From: Prosthecobacter sp.
GTDB taxonomy: Bacteria > Verrucomicrobiota > Verrucomicrobiia > Verrucomicrobiales > Verrucomicrobiaceae
Direction of reading: 5' to 3'
NCBI GenBank assembly: GCA_020216965.1
Contig: JAIWOJ010000036.1
Location: forward strand, 1-9,757
DNA: 9,757 bases
This document shows positions 1-5,672 of this stretch, one piece after another. The position numbers were made by a program, and so were the translations under genes. A model generated the notes under the pieces. That model saw only the letters and a program-made list of their open reading frames with translations. It had not been told where the DNA came from and made no database searches. Each line of letters opens with the position of its first letter. The first letter of the stretch is position 1.

Positions 1-704
1 AGGCCGGTGGCCTCCCGTTGGTCAGCGGGTTTTTGGGCATTGCGTGCCTCACCGGCGGCTTTTTCATAGACGTTCACCCACAGGCCGCCGCCTTGATTGC
101 TGGAGCAAAGGGCGATCTCCGCATCCGTAGGGGCGGTGACGCGCCAGGCTTCCTTTCCGAGGTTCACCAAGTAGGTGCCATCCTGCTGAGGGAGGATCAT
201 TTTTTCACGGATGTAGCTGGGCCGCAGGTGGGCCAGAGCGGCCAGTGGTGCGAGGGAAAAGCAGTTCCCCATGCGCCCCTGGCGGATGGTCTGGATGCGC
301 GGCCCCTCTGGGCTGAAAAGTTGGCGCGGCGCGGCCTGGATGCGCCGCAGGCTGCCGCCAAACATGGCCGGCAGGTCTGGCATATCCTTGGCGGGCGGGT
401 CTGCCAGGGCTAGGGCGCGCAGATGAGGCAGGGTGAAGCGAGGCAGGGGGGCTTTTTTCAGGCGAGAGGCGCGCTTGAGGGCGGCGATGGCCGCCGCGTC
501 TTGCCCGCGCACCTGCGGGTCAGCCACGCGGATGTTGATCTCGCTGGCGCTGAGGGTGCCGTCGTGGTCTGCATCCCAGGCGGGGAAGTTTTTTTCCAGC
601 ACGGTCAGAAAGCGCTGCCGGTCCCCCTCGGCAGCGGTTTCCGCATCACGAGCGGAGGCCGGGGCAATGGCGAGCAGCAGGAGGAGGATGCAGGTGTTTT
701 TCAT
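1..704 (-). CDS. Secreted EF-hand and calpain-like (C2 family) cysteine protease, 3' end outside window
   Basis: The frame opens at the ATG at 704 and stays open for 234 codons to the left edge, so the C-terminus is missing. Residues 1-18 are a signal peptide (Lys, then a Leu-rich core ending in Ala-Ser-Ala), which points to export. Residues 44-55 form a complete EF-hand calcium loop with Asp44, Asp46, Asp48, Thr50, Ser52 and Glu55 at the ligand positions. Around residues 141-160, RQGRMGNCFSLAPLAAL matches the calpain active-site block (Q-G-x-x-G-D/N-C-W/F-x-L-A), with Cys148 as nucleophile. LWVNVYEKA at 208-216 matches the conserved segment that follows in calpains. The catalytic His and Asn would lie beyond the edge and cannot be checked. 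The gene starts six bases after the NlpC/P60 gene stops and is the third gene of that operon. There is no good Shine-Dalgarno at normal spacing, so coupled translation is likely. The calpain fold is well supported; substrate and proteolytic activity are unknown. Confidence 0.8.
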   Translation of the reverse strand, partial: MKNTCILLLLLAIAPASARDAETAAEGDRQRFLTVLEKNFPAWDADHDGTLSASEINIRVADPQVRGQDAAAIAALKRASRLKKAPLPRFTLPHLRALALADPPAKDMPDLPAMFGGSLRRIQAAPRQLFSPEGPRIQTIRQGRMGNCFSLAPLAALAHLRPSYIREKMILPQQDGTYLVNLGKEAWRVTAPTDAEIALCSSNQGGGLWVNVYEKAAGEARNAQKPADQREATG

Positions 705-710
705 ATCGGG

Positions 711-1559
711 TCAGGTGTCCTCAGGGATGATGCGCAGGACGTGGCTGGCCTGGGTGAAGTACCAGACATTTCTTTTGAAGGGGCGGAGATAGACGCCGTC
801 CGGGATGGTCTGGCCTTTGGCGTCCGTGGCCCCGGTGCCGGTGCTGTCGAGGATGAGGGGCAGGCCGTCTGGGGCGTCGCCGATCTTACCCACCCAGAGC
901 ACGACGTGGGAGACGTTGCCGCGGTTGCTTTTCACAAAGAGGAGGTCGCCAGTGAGCAATTGGCGGGGGTAGTCTTCGTAGCTTTTCGGCAGCTCAATGC
1001 GCCGCACGGGCACGCGGCGTCCTTGGCCGGGCCCAGCAGCCTCCGTCATTTCAGACTGCTGGCGGATGCCCGTGCTGGGCAGGATGCCGAGCGCGAGGTT
1101 ATAGACAAAGCCAGTGAAGTTGCTGCAATCCACGCCTTTTTGGACGGGCGTTTTTTGATCTGGATCACGCGGCCAGTCGGCGGGTGGCTCCCAGTGGGGC
1201 AGGTGATGATGCTGGTAACTGTAGCCGATGTAGCGCATGGCGGTGGCGATGACACGCTCGCGCGACCACTGCGGGCTCTTTTTGGCAAGCCCGGCGGGCG
1301 GGTCCATCTGACGGATCGACGGTCCCCAGTAGCCCCAGCGGCTTTGGTTGGCGGGGTTATCCCACTCACTGTAGGGCACGGTGGCATAGTCCTTCCAATG
1401 GGCGCGCGGTCCTTTGAGTAGGTCGCCGATGAGCTCTTCCTCCTTGAAGCTGAACTTCACGGAGTAAGGGGACTTGTATTTGTCTCGATCCTGCGCTCCG
1501 GCAGAAGCCGTGAGGAGGATCAAGGGCAGCAGCAGGAGGCGGTGAAAGGCGGTGCTCAT
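711..1559 (-). CDS. Secreted NlpC/P60-like cysteine hydrolase
   Basis: The product has 282 residues with a signal peptide (about 1-22, hydrophobic core RLLLLPLILLTASAGA), so it is probably periplasmic. NlpC/P60 enzymes usually cut peptide bonds in cell-wall stem peptides. The catalytic block is at 141-152: KGVDCSNFTGFV gives the D-C-S motif with Cys145. GDLLFVKSNRGNVSHVVLWVG at 204-224 gives the usual G-D-L-x-F strand and catalytic His218. The third polar residue appears to be Asp238 in LILDSTGTG, where many members have His or Asn. A long N-terminal extension (about 23-100, rich in Trp, Tyr and Pro) precedes the domain and I do not recognise it. The ATG overlaps the stop of the upstream gene in an ATGA arrangement, and no Shine-Dalgarno is visible, which suggests translational coupling. 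It is the middle gene of three exported cysteine-nucleophile proteins. The fold is confident; the exact bond cleaved is not. Confidence 0.85.
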   Translation of the reverse strand: MSTAFHRLLLLPLILLTASAGAQDRDKYKSPYSVKFSFKEEELIGDLLKGPRAHWKDYATVPYSEWDNPANQSRWGYWGPSIRQMDPPAGLAKKSPQWSRERVIATAMRYIGYSYQHHHLPHWEPPADWPRDPDQKTPVQKGVDCSNFTGFVYNLALGILPSTGIRQQSEMTEAAGPGQGRRVPVRRIELPKSYEDYPRQLLTGDLLFVKSNRGNVSHVVLWVGKIGDAPDGLPLILDSTGTGATDAKGQTIPDGVYLRPFKRNVWYFTQASHVLRIIPEDT

Positions 1560-2482
1560 GGCACAGGGGTGGGCGCAGGCTGTTCCTCCAGCTTTCCGGC
1601 GGCCCAGAGGATGCCGCGCGGGATCAGGTGCTCCAGGCCAGGGGTATTTTCAGGATGCGGGCTGGAGATGAAGACGCGGCCTTTGCCATAGTTCGCCACC
1701 GCTTGGGCGGGGGAGTCCACCATGATGCCCACGGGGGTGCCGTTTTTCGCTACCTCCGTGCGGAACAGCGCCACGGGGCGGTAGGCAGGCAGGTCGGCGC
1801 GGTTGCCAGGCTTGATGATGGGGCCGTTGTTGTAGCGCACGAGGAACTTGCCCTCGACAGGCCCAAGGATGGGCGCGCCATCCACCGTGGCCTCCTCTTC
1901 CACAAAACCGCTGCCACGCATCCATTTGCTGGAGACGGTGGAGGCATTCAGGATGCCCAAGCCCCAGGAAAAATTAGAGCATGCCAGGTAGGCACCCGCA
2001 CAGATGCCCACATAGCCGCCCCCGTTTTTCACAAACTTCCGCACCTCCTCACGGCCCTCCTCTCCCAGGCTCTTTGCCTGCGTGCCACCACTGCCGCCGG
2101 AGAAGACGACCACGTCATAGCCTGCCAGGCCGCCTTTGGCGATCTCCTCCGGCTTCACCAGGGTGATGGTGGAGCCTGGCATGGATTTCACCCGGTCACA
2201 GACATTGTCGATACCGCCCCGCGGTGCCCCATTGCCGTCAAAGATGGCGATTTTCAGATGCGCGGGATTCGATGGCGGGGAGATGATGGTTTTGTAGCCA
2301 TTGATGTCAGGCGGGATGGTGGAGCTGCTGCTGCTGCTGCTCGTGGTGGTAGGCTTTGCCTCCGCGCTTGGGCTAGCTGGGCTGGGTGCCTTGGCTTGGC
2401 TGCTGACGGGCGTCTCGGCAGCGGCAGCAAAGGCAGCACCGATGATGACGAAGAGGAGAAGGGCACGAGGGGGGAGTATCAT
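1556..2482 (-). CDS. Secreted BPL_N / class I glutamine amidotransferase-like protein
   Basis: The product has 308 residues. A signal peptide covers about 1-22, followed by a low-complexity Ser/Pro/Ala/Thr linker (about 26-58) containing seven consecutive serines (48-54). The globular part (about 76-298) has the flavodoxin-like amidotransferase fold: KIAIFDGNGA at the first strand, VVVFSGGSGG at 124-133, and a nucleophile elbow GGGYVGICAGAYLA with Cys161. SSPHPENTPGLEH carries His276 and Glu278, the usual partners of that cysteine. This pattern fits the family named after the N-terminal domain of biotin-protein ligase (BPL_N), whose secreted bacterial members have no agreed substrate. It opens the operon, and its stop overlaps the next ATG by four bases. 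Start choice: an in-frame TGA lies 15 to 13 bases upstream of the ATG at 2482, so translation cannot begin farther out in this frame. A weak AGGG sits just before the ATG. Family placement is good; function is not known. Confidence 0.8.
   Translation of the reverse strand: MILPPRALLLFVIIGAAFAAAAETPVSSQAKAPSPASPSAEAKPTTTSSSSSSSTIPPDINGYKTIISPPSNPAHLKIAIFDGNGAPRGGIDNVCDRVKSMPGSTITLVKPEEIAKGGLAGYDVVVFSGGSGGTQAKSLGEEGREEVRKFVKNGGGYVGICAGAYLACSNFSWGLGILNASTVSSKWMRGSGFVEEEATVDGAPILGPVEGKFLVRYNNGPIIKPGNRADLPAYRPVALFRTEVAKNGTPVGIMVDSPAQAVANYGKGRVFISSPHPENTPGLEHLIPRGILWAAGKLEEQPAPTPVP
2324..2341. repeat. (GCT)6 trinucleotide repeat encoding a serine run
   Basis: Six uninterrupted GCT units on the plus strand read as AGC serine codons 48-53 of the BPL_N-like protein; Ser54 uses TCC. 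The repeat lies in the linker between signal peptide and catalytic domain, so unit gain or loss would change linker length without shifting the frame. Confidence 0.9.
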
Positions 2483-2604
2483 AGCCCTGCATCAACGCCG
2501 CAGATCGGGCACATGATAGCTGCTGATTCTCACCAAAATACGGGAGGCGACCTCCGGTAAAAAAAGGTTTGCAAAAGAACTTTGTTCGCGCGAACAGAGT
2601 TCAC
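2483..2604. promoter_or_regulatory. Divergent promoter region between the secreted-hydrolase operon and lexA
   Basis: This 122-base region separates two divergent starts and must hold at least the lexA promoter. Visible elements are a small inverted repeat (GGAGG, loop CGA, CCTCC at 2543-2555), a run of seven A at 2559-2565, and the lexA operator dyad at 2577-2602. I could not place a convincing -10/-35 pair on either strand. TTGCAA at 2569-2574 could be a -35, but nothing like a -10 follows at normal spacing. Confidence 0.6.
2583..2596. promoter_or_regulatory. LexA operator (SOS box), core palindrome
   Basis: TGTTCGCGCGAACA is a perfect 14-base palindrome. It has the form TGTTC-N4-GAACA, which I recall as the LexA-binding motif described for Verrucomicrobia. 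It lies eight bases before the lexA ATG, the expected place for autoregulation. The core is embedded in a longer dyad (2577-2602) with two extra half-sites, GAAC at 2577-2580 and GTTC at 2599-2602. The arrangement means bound LexA would cover the translation start region as well as any promoter close to it. Confidence 0.8.
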
Positions 2605-3225
2605 ATGCCTACTCCGATCAAACTCACGGAACGTCAGCAGGAACTCCTGAACTACCTGCGGCAGCAGCAGCGTGAACTGGGCGTGATGCCCAGCACACGG
2701 GACATCCAACGCCATTTCCAGTTTTCCAGCCAAACGGCGGCCATGAGCCACCTGCGTGCGCTGGAGAAAAAGGGAGTCATCCAGCGGCACCCCCACAAGG
2801 CACGCGCGGTCGTCTTCCCAGAGGATCTAAAGCGGGAAGAGATCGTGGACATCCCGCTCTATGGCAGCATCGCCGCGGGTTATGCCGAAATGCAGCAGCA
2901 AGAGCCGGATGGCTCCATTTCCGTCGATGCTTCCACTCTCGGCCTAGGCCGCAACGGCAAGGTCTTTGCCCTCCGCGTGCGTGGTGAATCCATGATCGAT
3001 GCTAGCATCTGCGATGGGGACATCGTCATCCTAGAGGCGCGCGAGCCGCGCCCGCGAGACATCGTCGCTGCCCTAATTGATGGGGAGACCACCCTGAAGC
3101 GTTACCTCGTGGATGGAGGGCGGCCTTATCTGCGCGCGGAAAATCCCGCCTTTCCAGACCTCATCCCAGCGCAGGAGCTTGTGATCCAGGGCGTGCTTCG
3201 CACCCTCATCCGCCGCGTTTCCTGA
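2605..3225 (+). CDS. lexA: LexA repressor, SOS response regulator
   Basis: LexA represses DNA-damage genes by binding operators as a dimer and is inactivated when RecA filaments trigger self-cleavage. The 206-residue product has the family layout. Residues 7-70 are the winged helix DNA-binding domain (LTERQQELLNYL, PSTRDIQRHF recognition region, HLRALEKKGVI). The cleavage bond is Ala91-Gly92 in SIAAGYAEM. The catalytic dyad is Ser129 in VRGESMIDASI and Lys165 in GETTLKRYLVD. All key residues are present, so the protein should be active. An in-frame TTG at 2569 would add 12 residues and place the operator inside the gene; the ATG at 2605 gives the normal N-terminus and is preferred, although its Shine-Dalgarno is poor. 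The gene is divergent from the secreted-hydrolase operon and convergent with the permease gene. Autoregulation is expected from the dyad next to the start. Confidence 0.95.
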   Translation: MPTPIKLTERQQELLNYLRQQQRELGVMPSTRDIQRHFQFSSQTAAMSHLRALEKKGVIQRHPHKARAVVFPEDLKREEIVDIPLYGSIAAGYAEMQQQEPDGSISVDASTLGLGRNGKVFALRVRGESMIDASICDGDIVILEAREPRPRDIVAALIDGETTLKRYLVDGGRPYLRAENPAFPDLIPAQELVIQGVLRTLIRRVS

Positions 3226-3251
3226 GGCGCGAGGGCTCCCAGGCCAGGCGC

Positions 3252-3283
3252 GGCGGGCTGGGGGCAGCCCGCCCTACCTTTCT
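3252..3283 (+). terminator. Hairpin after lexA, probable terminator and dispersed repeat copy 1
   Basis: A perfect 9-base-pair GC-rich stem (GGCGGGCTG at 3252-3260, CAGCCCGCC at 3265-3273) closes a GGGG loop and is followed by CTACCTTTCT, a weak T-rich tract. It begins 27 bases after the lexA stop and lies between convergent genes, so termination of lexA is the natural role. A 28-base stretch (3252-3279) recurs at 6834-6861 on the opposite strand with 25 of 28 identities, so it is also a dispersed repeat. Confidence 0.6.
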
Positions 3284-3367
3284 AGGGGCAGACGAGAGTG
3301 TCAGGCTCACTCAGAACTGCGGAATCCAGGCGGATCGGACGGGCTCTGCGGCGCGGAGGCTGCGCGA

Positions 3368-4696
3368 TCATTCCCGCAGCGCCACGGCTGGGTCCACCCG
3401 CGCAGCCACCCAGGCGGGGATCCAAGCTGCCAGCACACAAAGCACGATGGCAAGCCCACTGATGGCAGCCAGGTCCAAGGCATCCACCTGGGCGGGGATG
3501 GCGCTGAGGAAGTAAATGTCCTGCGGAAAAAAGTCGCGCCCGGTGGCCTCAGCGATCCATTGACGCAGGTCATTGCGGAAATGCAGCACCGTAAAGCCGC
3601 CCGCCAGCCCGCCTACCAGCCCCAGCAGGGCGATGATCCCAGCCTGGTTCAGAAAAATGGCGATGACCTGCCCTACGCGCGTGCCCAGGGCGGTGAGGAT
3701 GCCGATCTCCCGCCGTTTTTGCATGGTGACGGTGATCGTGGTATTCATCACGCAAAAGGCAGCCACGAGGATGATGAAGAGCAGCAGGAACCAAAGCAGG
3801 GATTTTTGATTTTCTACCATCTGCAGGGTGTAGCCATGAATGTCCGTCCAGGTGCGCGGGCTCCATTCCGCTGGCCAGTCCGGCGCATCTAGCCAGGCGA
3901 TGGCGGTGCGGTCGGCGAGGTCGGGGTCCGCCAGCTCTACCTCGATGCCGCTGACATCTCCTTCCAGGTTAAAAAGCTCCTGCGCGATGAAAAGAGGCGT
4001 GTAGCAGCGCTCTCCCGCCGTATCGGCGCGGAGGATGGCGGTCACCGTGAGATCTTTGGGGATGATGACGATTTCCTCCCGCACGGCCTGGGCCTTTTCT
4101 GGGTCTGCCTGCTCATCGGCGGCGCGCAGGTCACGGATCATCTGGCGGATGGTATCGCCAGCCAGCACGGAGACGGTGTCTCCCAGCTTCACATCTAGCT
4201 TTTTCGCCAACCGGTCGGTGAGGATGATATGGTCTCCATTGAGGTCAAAGGTGCCCTCCAGCCGATGCCGCTCCAGTTTGGCGAGCAAGGCATTCTCCGC
4301 ACCGTCCCGCAGGCCCAGTAGCTCCACGCCTTCCGGGTCTTTTTTTCCGGTTCGGATGGCCCCGTAACCTTCCGCGATGGGCGTCGCGGAAAGCACGCCT
4401 GGGGCCGATTGGAGGCGCTGCTGCATCTGCCGCCAGTCCGTGCGTGCGGGCTTGTCCCCGCCTTCGGAGGGTTCCTCCTGCCTCTGCTGCATGAGCACGA
4501 TGTGCGGCTCAAAGCCAAGGAGCAGTTTTTTGAACTCAATCTGCCAGCCTTTGAAGACAGACATGACGACCACCAAAACACCCACGCCCAGCATGACGCC
4601 TAGGATGGAAATGAGGGTGATGACGGAGACAAAAGAGCGCCTGGGGCGCAGATAACGGAGGGCCAGGAAAAACGGCGCGCTGGAGCTAGGCATCAT
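3368..4696 (-). CDS. LolC/LolE-family (FtsX-type) ABC transporter permease
   Basis: The product has 442 residues and the four-helix layout of the LolC/LolE/MacB permeases, inner-membrane proteins that work with an ATPase such as LolD to lift lipoproteins off the membrane. TM1 is about 23-47, after the typical start ALRYLRPRRSFVSVITLISI. A long periplasmic domain (about 50-298) follows. TM2 is about 299-321, TM3 about 343-370 and TM4 about 407-430. MQKRREIGILTALG at 325-338 is the hallmark cytoplasmic coupling segment of this superfamily, and the C-terminal VDPAVALRE is also typical. The ATG lies ten bases beyond the E1 beta stop, so it is read as the last gene of that operon. A second ATG follows at once, so the start may be 4696 or 4693. 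No ATPase gene is beside it, and its neighbours are metabolic or SOS genes. I therefore give no Lol symbol: true LolC/E and an orphan relative cannot be separated from this window. Confidence 0.85.
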   Translation of the reverse strand: MMPSSSAPFFLALRYLRPRRSFVSVITLISILGVMLGVGVLVVVMSVFKGWQIEFKKLLLGFEPHIVLMQQRQEEPSEGGDKPARTDWRQMQQRLQSAPGVLSATPIAEGYGAIRTGKKDPEGVELLGLRDGAENALLAKLERHRLEGTFDLNGDHIILTDRLAKKLDVKLGDTVSVLAGDTIRQMIRDLRAADEQADPEKAQAVREEIVIIPKDLTVTAILRADTAGERCYTPLFIAQELFNLEGDVSGIEVELADPDLADRTAIAWLDAPDWPAEWSPRTWTDIHGYTLQMVENQKSLLWFLLLFIILVAAFCVMNTTITVTMQKRREIGILTALGTRVGQVIAIFLNQAGIIALLGLVGGLAGGFTVLHFRNDLRQWIAEATGRDFFPQDIYFLSAIPAQVDALDLAAISGLAIVLCVLAAWIPAWVAARVDPAVALRE

Positions 4697-4706
4697 GCGG
4701 GCGGGA

Positions 4707-5672
4707 TCAATACCTCAGCAGCTTGCGCAGCTCCGCGCTGATGCTGGCCGTGGTCGGGCGGTGGGCCTTCCAGAGATTGGGGTGGTAGGGGATGGGCGTG
4801 TCTTTGGAGTTCAGCCGCAGGGGTGGCGCGTCTAGCAGGTGAAAGGCCTCGCTCGACACACGGGCGATGACCTCCGCCGTCGCTCCCCCCCAGGGGAAGG
4901 ACTCACCGACCACCAGCAGCCTGCCCGTGCGCGCCACGGAGGCCAGGATGGTATCCGTGTCCATCGGCTTGACGGAGCGTAGATCCACGACTTCGACTTC
5001 ATAGCCATCTAGGCGCAGCTCCTCCGCCGCGCGCAGAGATTCATGCAGCATCGCGCTGTAGGTGACGATGGTGGCATCCCGCCCAGGGCGGGCGATGCGT
5101 GCCTTGCCGATGGGCATGCGCTGGCCAAAGCCATCCGCCTTCAGGTGATAATAGAGGAACTTGTGCTCACAGTAGATGACGGGGTCATCCAGCTTCACGC
5201 TATCCAGCAGCATCCAGTAAGCATCCTCCACAGTGGCAGGGGTCAGGATCACCAGGCCGGGATAGTGGGCATAGATGCTCTCCATGCTCTGGCTGTGAAA
5301 GGGGCCACTGCCTGCCGTGCCGCCAGAAGGCAGGCGGATCGTCACAGGGCAGGGGGTATTCGTCCGCCAATAAAGGGTGGCTGCCTGGTTGACGATCTGA
5401 TTGAAACCCACGGAGGAAAAGTCAGCAAACTGCATCTCCACGATCGGGCGTGCCCCCTCCACCGCTGCCCCGACTGCCATCCCGATCATGGCATCCTCAC
5501 TGATCGGCGCGTCAAAAACACGGCCTGGGAACTCCCGCCCGAGGTTTTTGGTGGCCTTAAACGCACCGCCAAAAGTGCCGATGTCCTGCCCGTAGAGGAA
5601 GACTTCCGGGTTATCCCGCAGCGCCTCATACTGGGCCTCACGGATCGCCTCCAGATAGGTAATGCTGCTCAT
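4707..5672 (-). CDS. 2-oxoacid dehydrogenase E1 component, beta subunit
   Basis: The E1 beta subunit pairs with E1 alpha to decarboxylate a 2-oxoacid on thiamine diphosphate and pass the acyl group to E2 lipoyl arms. At 321 residues it has normal family length. Seen in order: YLEAIREAQYEALRDNPEVFLYGQD (about 6-30), APISEDAMIGMAVGAA with Glu59 as the expected catalytic glutamate, EMQFADFSSVGFNQIVNQAA (79-98), and GPFHSQSMESIYAHYPGL with His126. The C-terminal transketolase domain contains VVDLRSVKPMDTDTI. HSQS-ESIYAHYPG and the EHKFLY segment resemble the branched-chain 2-oxoacid enzyme somewhat more than classical pyruvate dehydrogenase, but substrate cannot be fixed from this. The ATG overlaps the E1 alpha stop as ATGA, and an AGGA lies five bases before it. 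The permease gene follows after ten bases. Confidence 0.9.
   Translation of the reverse strand: MSSITYLEAIREAQYEALRDNPEVFLYGQDIGTFGGAFKATKNLGREFPGRVFDAPISEDAMIGMAVGAAVEGARPIVEMQFADFSSVGFNQIVNQAATLYWRTNTPCPVTIRLPSGGTAGSGPFHSQSMESIYAHYPGLVILTPATVEDAYWMLLDSVKLDDPVIYCEHKFLYYHLKADGFGQRMPIGKARIARPGRDATIVTYSAMLHESLRAAEELRLDGYEVEVVDLRSVKPMDTDTILASVARTGRLLVVGESFPWGGATAEVIARVSSEAFHLLDAPPLRLNSKDTPIPYHPNLWKAHRPTTASISAELRKLLRY

Noticed and set aside
423..1421. Long plus-strand open frame of 332 codons
   Set aside because: It is antisense to the NlpC/P60 and calpain-like genes, crosses both, and matches no family; the minus-strand frames have signal peptides and catalytic motifs.
2543..2555. GGAGG-CGA-CCTCC hairpin as a terminator or second operator
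   Set aside because: Only five pairs, and the flanking A run would make a T tract only on the strand upstream of the hairpin; too weak to call.
1628..2560. Plus-strand open frame of 310 codons
   Set aside because: It is antisense to the BPL_N-like gene and runs into the lexA promoter region; the composition is that of a shadow frame.
2569..2604. TTG start for LexA, 12 codons upstream
   Set aside because: It would put the LexA operator inside the gene and add residues not typical of the family; the ATG at 2605 gives a normal N-terminus.
4340..4346. Run of seven A in the permease mRNA as a possible frameshift site
   Set aside because: The heptamer is in a suitable frame, but the zero-frame protein is full length and the shifted product has no recognisable domain; no stimulatory structure was evident.
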